Positions 7,836 through 15,864 of a DNA stretch of 64,000 nt are shown piece after piece (position 1 is the stretch's first letter; every line of letters starts with the position of its first letter). The translations under genes and the position numbers were made by a program. The notes below the pieces were generated by a model. That model worked only from the letters and a program-made list of their open reading frames with translations. It had not been told where the DNA came from and searched no databases. The stretch covers positions 62,001 through 126,000 of the forward strand of contig CAWBOI010000003.1 of NCBI GenBank assembly GCA_963790435.1. The letters are read 5' to 3'. Source of the stretch: Ilyomonas sp963790435 (GTDB lineage: Bacteria > Bacteroidota > Bacteroidia > Chitinophagales > Chitinophagaceae).

Positions 7836-10800
7836 GTGCGTTTAACTACTCTCGAAATCAAAGGCTTTAAAAGCTTTGCTGATAGAACCGTGGTAAATTT
7901 TGATGAAGGCATCACCGGCATCATTGGCCCGAATGGTTGCGGCAAAAGCAATATCATTGATAGCATTCGCTGGGTCATCGGCGAACAAAAAATATCTGCC
8001 CTGCGCAGCGAAAACTTAGAAGCGCTGGTGTTCAACGGCAGCAAAACCCGCAGTGCAAGCGGATTGGCAGAAGTGAGCCTTACGTTTGAAAACACAAAGC
8101 AATTATTACCCACCGAGTTTACCACTGTTACCATCACGCGCCGCTTTTTTAAGAACGGCGAAAGTGAATATCGTTTGAACGATGTAAGCTGCCGGTTAAA
8201 GGACATTCACAACCTGTTTATGGACACCGGCGTGAGCACCGACAGCTACGCCATTATTGAATTGGGTATGGTTGATGACATCATCAAAGACAAGGAAAAC
8301 AGTCGTCGCCGCATGCTGGAACAAGCTGCCGGCATCACCATTTATAAAACCAGAAAAAAAGAGGCAAAAACAAAACTGGAAGCCACTGAAGGCGACATCA
8401 ACCGCATTGAAGATTTGTTGTTTGAAATCAACAATCAACTTAAAACATTAGAAAGCCAGGCGAAAAAGGCAGAGAAATATTTCGACATCAAAAAAGAATA
8501 CAAAGAGGTTTCTATTGAGCTTGCCAAGGCTTCGTTAACTGGTTTCGGAGATACTTACAAAGATCTGCACGAGCGGCAGGAAGAAGAGGCAGCAAAACGT
8601 GAACAGTTAGACCATGATATTGCTTTCGAAGAAAAGGCTCTGGAAGAAAGCAAAGCCGCTTTTGCCGATAAAGAATCGCTTTTGCAAACAATGCAACAGG
8701 AATACAATGCGCTGCTGCAACAACTTCGAGCAAAGGAAAACGAAAGAAATCTGGCAAAACAAAAACTACATTACCAGTTAGAAAAAGAGACGGGTATTAA
8801 AGAGTTTCTATCCAATGCGCATCAAGGGGCCGAAGCCTTACAGGGCTCCATCCAAAAAACAGGCGAGCGCGTTGGGGAAGAAGAAGATGAATTGTATGAA
8901 ATGCAGCAGCGCGTTCATCTTGCTAAAATAGAAAGTGATGAGAGGAGAACCGCATGGGATGAGAGGAGAAAGAGCACCGATGCATTGCGGATCCGGTTTC
9001 AGCAATTGCAAAAAGAACAGTTTGCTGCAGAAAAAAAAGTAGCTGTTGCCGATACGGGACATCCTCAATTTGCAACGCAGCCACATACAGCTTACCGATG
9101 AACAACACGGGCGCACAATGCAGTTAAACAACCTGCAAAACGAACTGGAGAAAAAGCAGGAGGTGCTGGAAGAGAAACGGTAGTTTTTGCAGCAATTGCA
9201 AAACGAACATGAGCAAATCAAAACCTCCATTGCGGAAGCACAAAGGAGCTTGGAAGAACTGAAAAATGGACTATCGAAAGACACGCGTATTCTTGATGCC
9301 AAACGCAATGAACACGATTTGTTGAGGAGCTTAGTTGATAGTATGGAAGGCTATCCTGAAAGCGTAAAGTTTTTGCACAAAAACAAAAACTGGAACCATC
9401 AATCGCCTATACTTTCCGATGTGATTTATGTGGCTGAAGAATATCGCGCAGCCATTGAAAATTTATTAGAGCCTTACCTCAATTATTACATTGTAAACAC
9501 GCCGGAAGAAGCGGTGCAGGCAATTCATTTGTTGGAACAAAACAAAAAAGGCAAAGCAAAATTTTTCATCCTTGAACACTTGAATAATGCACGTGCGCAC
9601 GATTTGGTAACACCGGAAAATACCGTTACTGCGTTGGATGTAATTGAAGCTGATGAACAGTATCAAAAGCTCACTGAATATTTATTGGGCAATGTTTTTA
9701 TTACCGAAGCAGAAGATGCGATAACAAACGACGGCGCAGTATTGCTGCATAAGAGCGGCAAGTTTGTATCAGGCGCTTACACATTATCTGGCGGCAGCGT
9801 GGGTTTATTTGAAGGAAAGAAAATTGGTCGTGCGAAAAATTTAGAAAAGCTGCATGAAGACATTGTGTTGCAGGAGGCAATCGTGCAAGCCACGCAGAAA
9901 GGGATGAAGGGTTTGCAAGGGGAAATCCATTCGCTTCAGCAACAATTAAAAGAGGCCGAAATCAGAGCTGCACAAAATGAAATCAATGGGTTGAATAATG
10001 CTTTATTTATCAACAAAAACAAAATAGAAACCCTGCATACAGCGCAGCAACAAAGCGGGCAACGGCTGAATGATATTGACATTCGTTTGCAAAACGAACA
10101 GGAAGAAATAAAAAGGGCAAAAGAAAACCTTCACCACTTGAATGAGGGCTTGCAGCAAACGGTAACCGAAATGGAAGGGGCTGAAAAAAGCAGCAAAGGA
10201 GCCGAAGAAGAATACCGGAGTGTAGCAGCTCATTACAACGAATTGAACCTGCAAATGATGCGGCAGCAAAGCAAACTGCAAACCGCAAAGCAGGAACTTT
10301 CTTACAAGCAAAATCAGGTAACGCAATTGCAATCACAAATTGAGAGCAATACCAAACAGTTATCCGAATCATCTTTGTTGATAGAAGAAAGCAGCGCAGC
10401 CATAGAGGAAACCGAAACGCTGTTGCAACAATTGCAGCATCAGAAAAGCGAATCGGAACAAAAAGTAAATGCTTCCAACAAAGAATACTATGGCATTCGC
10501 AATGCGTTGGGTGAAAGAGAAAGTGCGCTTCGGTTAAAAATAAAAAGTCGTGAATTCGCAGATCAGGTTATCAACGAAATCAAAGACAAACTGAATGAAC
10601 TGAAACTACAACTTGCCGGGATGAAAGAACGCCTGCAGGTTGAGTTTAAAATCCATTTGGACGATATTATTGACCAGCCAAGAACAACAACGATTTCATT
10701 GCCCGATTTGCAGGCATCGAGCGATAAAATGAAGAAGCGATTAGAGAACATTGGCGAAGTAAATCCAACCGCCATTGAAGCATTTACCGAAATGAAAAAG

Positions 10801-11356
10801 AGGTACGAATTTATCCTCGAACAAAAGAACGATTTGGTAACGGCAAAAAAGAGTTTGCTGCAAACGATTGATGAAGTGGAAGCGAGCGCCAACCAGCAAT
10901 TCTTGGAATACGTTCAATAAAGTGCGCGATAACTTTCAGCGCGTGTTTAAAGCTCTTTTTACTGAAGAAGATACGGCTGATTTGATATTGGAAAACCCCG
11001 ACAACTTAGCCGAAACCAGCATTGATATTGTGGCAAAACCAAAAGGCAAACGACCTTCTTCCATTACACAATTGAGCGGTGGCGAAAAAACGCTTACAGC
11101 AACGGCTTTGCTGTTTGCCATTTACTTAATTAAGCCTGCACCGTTTTGTATTTTGGATGAAGTGGATGCGCCGCTGGATGATGCCAATGTGGGCAAATTT
11201 ACCAACATGATTAAACAGTTTAGCGACAACTCGCAGTTTATTATTGTTACGCACAACAAAACCACCATGAGCACGGTGGATGTGATTTATGGCGTAACGA
11301 TGCAGGAGCCAGGTGTGAGCAAGCTGGTGCCGGTTGATTTTAGAAATTTAAATTGA
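7836..11356 (+). pseudogene. smc: smc, chromosome condensation ATPase, broken by two frameshifts and a stop
   Basis: SMC dimers with ScpAB organise and segregate the chromosome. Three reading frames together restore one SMC of about 1,172 residues: 7836-9057 (GTG start, Walker A GPNGCGKSN), about 9058-10906 (coiled coils and hinge), and about 10910-11356 (signature LSGGEKTLTA, Walker B ILDEVDAP). The lesions are an extra base in GGG at 9056-9058, an in-frame TAG at 9181-9183 and an extra base near 10907-10909. Removing the two extra bases gives the normal family length, and the protein matches SMC on both sides of each lesion. Motifs are intact, so the decay is recent or the lesions are sequencing errors. 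No slippery sequence suggests programmed frameshifting. Confidence 0.9.
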
Positions 11357-11431
11357 TGATATTACTGGGCTGATGTTTGTTTTTGTCAATATTTTCATTG
11401 TTCGCGAACAACAAAACAGAAAGGAATTCAT

Positions 11432-11872
11432 GTGTTAAGAAATGTAGTGATATTGTTTTTGGTGATTTATCCGCTGTACGTTTTGTTTACCCGTGAGCCG
11501 GATTATTTTGACGGAGAAATGTATCGCGCTACCATTCATTTTAAACACGATTCTGCGAAGCAAACTCATTCTCCTTTCGCTGTATACACTATCGAACATC
11601 AAACGTATTCCGTTCCGGCAGGTTATGTGTTTCGCCGTTTGAATGAAGGAGAAATTGTACCGATGATTTATGAAGCTGCATCGCCCGGAAAGGCAAGCCT
11701 GTATTCGGTTTGGGGCTATTGGATTCGTTGGAAAGAACTGCTTTCTTTCTTAGCTATCTTCTTTTTCTTTTACCTCATTTCTGTAACCATCACCAGCAAT
11801 CCAACACCCGAAACCTTGCTGGAGGAATTAGAAAACAACCAACCCAAACCACGGAAGCGGAAATACGATTAG
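11432..11872 (+). CDS. Hypothetical two-helix membrane protein
   Basis: A 146-residue protein with a GTG start. There is an N-terminal hydrophobic helix (NVVILFLVIYPLYVLF) and a second one after YWIRWKELLSF (LAIFFFFYLISVTI), with an extracytoplasmic stretch of about 75 residues between them. The tail is acidic, then basic (QPKPRKRKYD). I recognise no family domain. It lies 75 bases after smc on the same strand and may be transcribed with it. The function is unknown. Confidence 0.65.
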   Translation: MLRNVVILFLVIYPLYVLFTREPDYFDGEMYRATIHFKHDSAKQTHSPFAVYTIEHQTYSVPAGYVFRRLNEGEIVPMIYEAASPGKASLYSVWGYWIRWKELLSFLAIFFFFYLISVTITSNPTPETLLEELENNQPKPRKRKYD

Positions 11873-11875
11873 AGT

Positions 11876-11969
11876 AACCACAGAGACAGTGAGAAAACGG
11901 AGTAACACAGAGTAAAAATTATATTCAAATTTCTTCGTGCAATTCTGTGTTCTCTGTGCCTCTGTGGTT
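11876..11969. repeat. CACAGAG-type inverted repeat
   Basis: AACCACAGAGACAG at the left and CTCTGTGCCTCTGTGGTT at the right are inverted copies around an AT-rich centre. The right arm read on the minus strand matches the copy at 63269-63310 closely, including a shared CACGAAGAAA further in. It is a dispersed intergenic repeat family. Confidence 0.75.
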
Positions 11970-11976
11970 CAAAATA

Positions 11977-12010
11977 AAAGCGCCCCGCAATAAATGCGAA
12001 GGCGCCTGTT
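11977..12010. terminator. Possible hairpin AAGCGCC...GGCGCCTGTTCTT
   Basis: GCGCCCCGCA and TGCGAAGGCGC can pair with a bulge, followed by TGTTCTT. It could be the terminator for the 11432-11872 gene or part of the preceding repeat. Support is weak. Confidence 0.35.
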
Positions 12011-12153
12011 CTTAACCCCTGCTGCAAAAAGATATGTAACTAAAAACAAAAATTAATTTTCATTCACAACATACATACGATAGCAGCCGAGAAAAAAGGT
12101 TTAATGGTGCTGCAAAAAAATTTTCTTTTTAAATTCTGTTAACAGAAATGGTT

Positions 12154-12211
12154 AGTTGTCTGAACTGGGATAATTGGATGAGTGAGATTTATGAGATAAG
12201 CAAATGGGATT
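12154..12211. repeat. Degenerate dispersed repeat (AATCC.../TTCAGACAACT type)
   Basis: On the minus strand this reads AATCCCATTTGCTTATCTC and ends CCCAGTTCAGACAACT. This resembles the degenerate 'AATCCT...GTTCAGAC' intergenic repeats I know from other Bacteroidota. There is no coding potential. The rest of 12012-12297 shows nothing else. Confidence 0.45.
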
Positions 12212-12297
12212 GATTCTAACATAAATTAAGCTTTGCCAATTACCGTATGAGCGTTTGTCATCGAAATCATTTTACCATTACTACTGTGATTAATTAG

Positions 12298-12450
12298 TTA
12301 GAACAATTGTTCTTCCGTAAGCGGTTTACCTGGAAGTAACAAATTGTTTTCGCTTTCATCTACCAATGAAAGTTTGAGATTATTGTTTTTAGCAAATGCA
12401 ATCAATTTATTCACCTCTTCCTGATGTGTTTCTTCTAATTGTAATAACAT
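12298..12450 (-). CDS. Small acidic protein, 50 aa, antitoxin-like
   Basis: A 50-codon open frame from the ATG at 12450 to TAA at 12298-12300. The product is helical and acidic, beginning MLLQLEETHQEEVNKLIAFA and ending PGKPLTEEQLF. The 'PGxPLTEEQ' tail is reminiscent of small Bacteroidota antitoxins, but no toxin-like gene is next to it. It follows the 239-aa hypothetical gene on the same strand by 26 bases and could be cotranscribed. Function unknown. It could be an orphan remnant. Confidence 0.5.
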   Translation of the reverse strand: MLLQLEETHQEEVNKLIAFAKNNNLKLSLVDESENNLLLPGKPLTEEQLF

Positions 12451-12476
12451 ACTGTAAAATTACAAAGTTTGGTAAC

Positions 12477-13196
12477 TCACCCCTGCGAACTACTGGAAAT
12501 ATACCTCACCAAACTGCGCTTGGCAACCGGCAGCAACGTTTCTTCTACCGGAAAGTTGATGTTGGCTTCGATGGCATACGTTGCCGGGTTGGGCAGTTGC
12601 GTCCGACTTCTTACCAACTCCGTTTTTATATTTTCGAAAGTGTTGGCAATACTGCGATACCAGCTATCAACAAACTCTGTGCGAATGCTGCGGAATTTCT
12701 GATCATGCTTCTCATAAATGCTTAAGCGGTATTGATAAACTCTTGTTGGTAAAGAAGAATGGCTTAAGAAAAAATAACCTTCATTTTGTTCCAGCGGAAT
12801 AATGCCAACCGGCGAAATGGTTAAGTTGTATTCAATCTGCTCATACAACTCAGTGCCATTGCCGATGGTGGTGCGCATTTCTTTAGCAGCATAATGTATA
12901 ATCTCTTCTAACTGCGCCATTACATCGTCGTCTTCCATCATTTGTTCATACAAAATCTGAAGCTTCTGCATTTGAATGCCGGTAAGCTTTTTGGGAAACT
13001 GTTCCTGCAAAAACTTTTTGTTTTCGCGAAACGTAACCAGGTTGTTGTAATGAAAAATAACATCTGCCAATTGCGGATATAATTTGTGCTCATCAAAGTA
13101 TTTGTTCACTTCCTGCAGGTAGGCAAGCAGCGTGTATTTTTTCAATTCAAAATCAATATAGCCATCCGCAAACCATGTTTCTGATAATGACTTCAT
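12477..13196 (-). CDS. Conserved hypothetical protein, 239 aa
   Basis: A soluble protein without signal peptide or membrane helix, starting MKSLSETWFADGYIDFELKK. It contains a helical N-terminal half (AYLQEVNKYFDEH, LQILYEQMMEDDDVMAQLEEIIHYAAKEM) and a C-terminal half with GIIPLEQNEGYFFLSHSS and a final ARG/SSS-rich tail. I do not recognise a named domain. Proteins of this kind seem to be conserved in Chitinophagaceae-type genomes, but that is recollection and not a search. The upstream gap of 206 bases to the divergent gluQ-like gene holds no obvious promoter that I can fix. Confidence 0.65.
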   Translation of the reverse strand: MKSLSETWFADGYIDFELKKYTLLAYLQEVNKYFDEHKLYPQLADVIFHYNNLVTFRENKKFLQEQFPKKLTGIQMQKLQILYEQMMEDDDVMAQLEEIIHYAAKEMRTTIGNGTELYEQIEYNLTISPVGIIPLEQNEGYFFLSHSSLPTRVYQYRLSIYEKHDQKFRSIRTEFVDSWYRSIANTFENIKTELVRSRTQLPNPATYAIEANINFPVEETLLPVAKRSLVRYISSSSQG

Positions 13197-13402
13197 AAGC
13201 CTTTTGTTTTTGGATGGTCAAAATACAAAAAAAGTTCAAAAGAAAAATTTAGAAGACATTAGAATGTGATTAAAAAAGTGGACAAACAATATTTGTTCGA
13301 TTTTAACAACCAACAATGAATACACATGTACACGGAATGGTTTTACTTCATCTTCGGAATATGACAAAAACCGTTTTATAATTACACTGATAGAAAAACG
13401 AT

Positions 13403-14254
13403 ATGAATGCCATTTCTTTTTCCAAAACCCGCATTGCACCTACACCAAGCGGTTACCTGCACCTGGGCAATGCGATGTCATTTGTCATCACTGCTTTTCT
13501 TGCAAAAGAGGCAAAAGCAAAACTCTTGTTGCGCATTGACGATTTAGACAGAGAACGCACGCAAAAAAGATATGTGGAAGATATTTTTGAAACGCTGCAT
13601 TTTTTAGGAATCCAATGGGATGAAGGACCGAAGAATTATGATGAATACGAACAAACCTATTCGCAGATTCATCGGATGCACTTGTACGAAGCGGCTTTAG
13701 AGCAATTAAAGAATGAAAACAAAGTGTACGCGTGTACCTGTTCAAGATTACAGGCCGCTTCTGCACAAGTTTGTTTTTGCCCAAAAAACAACATACCGTT
13801 GGATGCCCCAAATGTAAGCTGGCGCTTGATTACAGATAGTTCGCAACCACTCACCATAAAAGGGGCAAAAACAAAAGTGTTTGCCACATTGCCTTTATCT
13901 ATGCAAAACTATGTGGTAAGAAAGAAGAATGGTTTTCCTTCTTATCAACTTACCTCATTAATAGATGATGAGTTCTTTGGTATAGATGCGATTGTAAGAG
14001 GCGAAGACCTTTGGGATTCTACATTGGCGCAGCAATACCTTGCATTGCAATTAGGCAAGCCTTTTTTTAAAGAGGTTCTTTTTTATCATCATCCTTTGTT
14101 GATGGAAAAGGATGGAGCGCATAAATTATCAAAGTCGGCAGGTGCTTATTCCATCAAGCATTTGCGAGCAGAAGGAAAGACGAAGGAGGATGTGTTGGGG
14201 ATGATTGAACAGCACATGGAGAAGTTTGGGATAGATGGATGTTCAGTAGTGTAA
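13403..14254 (+). CDS. gluQ: Glutamyl-Q tRNA(Asp) synthetase-like protein
   Basis: A 283-residue class I aminoacyl-tRNA synthetase-like enzyme that lacks the anticodon-binding domain of GltX, as in GluQ-RS, which attaches glutamate to queuosine in tRNA(Asp). The HIGH-type motif is PSGYLHLGNA near residue 13-22. FGIDAIVRGEDLWDST is the conserved Rossmann segment, and KLSKSAG is the KMSKS-like loop. The zinc-ligand region CTCSR...CFCP keeps the cysteines of GluQ. The gene contains two copies of the 11-mer repeat (13770 and 13865), read as CFCP and GAKTK. It is followed at once by a 50-bp palindrome. Confidence 0.82.
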   Translation: MNAISFSKTRIAPTPSGYLHLGNAMSFVITAFLAKEAKAKLLLRIDDLDRERTQKRYVEDIFETLHFLGIQWDEGPKNYDEYEQTYSQIHRMHLYEAALEQLKNENKVYACTCSRLQAASAQVCFCPKNNIPLDAPNVSWRLITDSSQPLTIKGAKTKVFATLPLSMQNYVVRKKNGFPSYQLTSLIDDEFFGIDAIVRGEDLWDSTLAQQYLALQLGKPFFKEVLFYHHPLLMEKDGAHKLSKSAGAYSIKHLRAEGKTKEDVLGMIEQHMEKFGIDGCSVV

Positions 14255-14270
14255 CAGTTTAAAAATTCGG

Positions 14271-14320
14271 TATCATGTCATTCCGCCCCAACAATATTGT
14301 TGGGGCGGAATGACATGATA
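14271..14320. repeat. Perfect 50-bp palindrome
   Basis: Every base from 14271 to 14320 pairs with its mirror base: the arm TATCATGTCATTCCGCCCCA runs to a centre of ACAATATTGT with no loop. It lies 17 bases after the gluQ stop. As RNA it would form a very stable hairpin and could terminate transcription, but there is no T-run. The CATTCCG/CGGAATG arms recall REP-like palindromic elements. Confidence 0.9.
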
Positions 14321-14477
14321 CATCCCCTTTTAAAAGAACATCCTACTTCAGTTTTCTATTTTATTTTGATAACCAATAAAGTTTTATTGTAAGCATTATG
14401 AATGGTAACCATGAAGTTTAAAATCTCGGCAAAAACAAACGAAGTTGCAAACTTGGTATAGTAAGGAATGAATGGTA

Positions 14478-14527
14478 GCTGAAAGCTATTTCAGCAGTTC
14501 AGCGTAGATTATATCTACGCTGAACTG
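14478..14527. repeat. Two tandem hairpins
   Basis: GCTGAAAGCTATTTCAGC (14478-14495) is directly followed by 15-base arms CAGTTCAGCGTAGAT / ATCTACGCTGAACTG around TAT (14495-14527). The rest of 14328-14774 holds one copy of the 11-mer (14429) and a stretch at 14700-14770 rich in G (GACGAGGCGACG, GCCAAGCGGGG) without a supported gene. Confidence 0.75.
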
Positions 14528-14774
14528 GGGGTACCGCTTTATTGTTGGTAATAAGCTACGACGAGTAAGGAGTTGAGAATAATTAATTTATGTGCACATC
14601 TGTTCATTGCGCTTTGATCCGCCTTTTGGGTACTGAGGTGAATAGGTTTTGCGTGTTGATGGATAGGTTGTAACTGTGCGTAATTTGGGTTGAAAAGAAA
14701 TTGATTGCAAATCAGGAGATTTGCAGACGAGGCGACGTAGTTGGGAAACTATGCCAAGCGGGGAAGAACGGAAT

Positions 14775-15146
14775 TTACCTGGAAAGAAAATTATTTGAAA
14801 TACGCATACCTTGTTCATCATCCAATACTTTTTTCATCACTTTCTTTAATCTTACCGGAAGTATCTTTATTTCTTCTTCCGTTAGCGGTTGTACAATTTC
14901 TATAAATTCGTCTTCTTCATTATAGTAACCAAAATACAAATCGTAATAGTCATTCAGGTGCAGGCGCAATGATATCTCTTTATCTTCCTCATATTGATGG
15001 GAAGTAATGATTGACCATTGGTCTTGTTCTAAAAAATCAAAATGTATTTCAACAGAATCGTTCTTCAATACTTCGGTTATTAATTTTTCAATTACCTCAG
15101 CCGAATGGTTTTTTATTAATTCTTCAAATGTCATATCAGGTTTCAT
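14775..15146 (-). CDS. Hypothetical acidic protein, 123 aa
   Basis: The protein starts MKPDMTFEELIKNHSAEVIE and is rich in Glu and Asp (YEEDKEISLRLHLNDYYDL, YNEEDEFIEIVQ). It ends with a basic helix, VRLKKVMKKVLDDEQG. It has no signal peptide, no membrane segment and no domain I know. The in-frame region upstream to 15233 (reading MSRGGDIAEK) is translated REP sequence and should not be counted. An alternative start is the ATG at 15134. It lies in the accessory island next to the REP/RAYT unit. Confidence 0.55.
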   Translation of the reverse strand: MKPDMTFEELIKNHSAEVIEKLITEVLKNDSVEIHFDFLEQDQWSIITSHQYEEDKEISLRLHLNDYYDLYFGYYNEEDEFIEIVQPLTEEEIKILPVRLKKVMKKVLDDEQGMRISNNFLSR

Positions 15147-15177
15147 AAATGGAATTGAAGATAGCGTATTCTTAGGG

Positions 15178-15248
15178 AAGGGTGAGATGCTTGTGACTGA
15201 TTTCTTCTCCGCAATGTCTCCGCCTCGGGACATTGCGGTCTCACCCTT
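15178..15248 (-). repeat. REP element 1 within an outer hairpin
   Basis: A 35-base REP (15204-15238, minus strand) starts CCGCAATGTC, ends GACATTGCGG, and carries an AGAAG tail. It is enclosed by a second inverted pair, AAGGGTGAGA (15178-15187) and TCTCACCCTT (15239-15248). It is identical except for one base to REP 2 at 15650-15684 and points the opposite way. Confidence 0.85.
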
Positions 15249-15605
15249 TCATTTCTTACCCTCTTTCCGTTCCGTGTTATTCAACCCTTTTTGCAGTTCC
15301 TCCATCACTACTATTTCTCTTTGTTCTTCCAGCCGCTTCACCAGATCATATGCCATAAATCGCTTACCATTGGCAACAATTGTATTGATGGATTTACTCT
15401 TATTTCTAAATGCAATCAAGGCATGTACATGATTCGGCATAATCACATATCCAATGATATAATGACCTTCGGCTTTCAGATAATCAAACCACTTATATAA
15501 CACATCATATCCATTGCAGATATGGAATAGCGGCAGCCAGTTGGCGCAGGTAAATGTGATGAAATAAACACCATCTTTGTAAGTAATCTCTTTCCGAACG
15601 GGCAT
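15249..15605 (-). CDS. REP-associated tyrosine transposase (RAYT), C-terminally truncated
   Basis: RAYTs are Y1_Tnp/IS200-like HUH single-strand transposases that mobilise REP palindromes. The 118-residue product keeps GVYFITFTCANWLPLF, the HUH metal motif in YVIMPNHVHALIAF and NTIVANGKRFMAYDLVKRL. It stops after TERKEGKK, where family members continue for another 60 or more residues to the catalytic tyrosine helix. It is therefore probably inactive. It is flanked by an inverted pair of 35-bp REPs (15204-15238 and 15650-15684), exactly the setting expected of a RAYT. REP 1 begins only 11 bases after the stop, so the end of the gene may have been replaced. Confidence 0.85.
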   Translation of the reverse strand: MPVRKEITYKDGVYFITFTCANWLPLFHICNGYDVLYKWFDYLKAEGHYIIGYVIMPNHVHALIAFRNKSKSINTIVANGKRFMAYDLVKRLEEQREIVVMEELQKGLNNTERKEGKK

Positions 15606-15649
15606 AAAGGCAAAGTAAGCGCAATTCGGAATTTAATGATAATAGGAAA

Positions 15650-15684
15650 CCGCAATGTCCCGGGGCGGAGACATTGCGGAGAAG
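15650..15684 (+). repeat. REP element 2
   Basis: CCGCAATGTC (15650-15659) and GACATTGCGG (15670-15679) form the stem, followed by AGAAG. It is inverted relative to REP 1, with one mismatch in 35 bases, so tails of both elements face away from the RAYT gene. Bases 15685-15864 hold nothing I can identify. Confidence 0.85.
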
Positions 15685-15864
15685 AGAAAATCCTTTGCTG
15701 AAAACTTAAACAGCTTCTTAGGCTATCTTCCATTTGAAAAAATAATGTTTGGATTTTCCCTGCCTTCGTTGTTGCTTTTCACGAACGAAATTCTGCACCG
15801 TGACATGTTGGTGAAGAACACCAATATAGGCGAAACACACCTCTAAGAACGTTGATGCTGGAAC

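Noticed and set aside
9050..10910. Programmed frameshifting or stop readthrough in smc
   Set aside because: There is no slippery heptamer at either shift and two shifts plus a stop would be needed. Error or decay is simpler.
12298..13196. Toxin-antitoxin pair of the 50-aa and 239-aa genes
   Set aside because: The 239-aa protein has no toxin-like features or size, and the order is not typical.
14588..14821. Minus-strand frame of 77 codons with Ser/Pro/Arg-rich product
   Set aside because: It covers the GC-rich intergenic stretch and overlaps the end of the 123-aa gene. No domain or start context.
15146..15233. N-terminal extension of the 123-aa gene, and the plus-strand frame 15655-15846, both starting MSRGGDIAEK
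   Set aside because: Both are translations of REP elements, which explains the identical N-termini.
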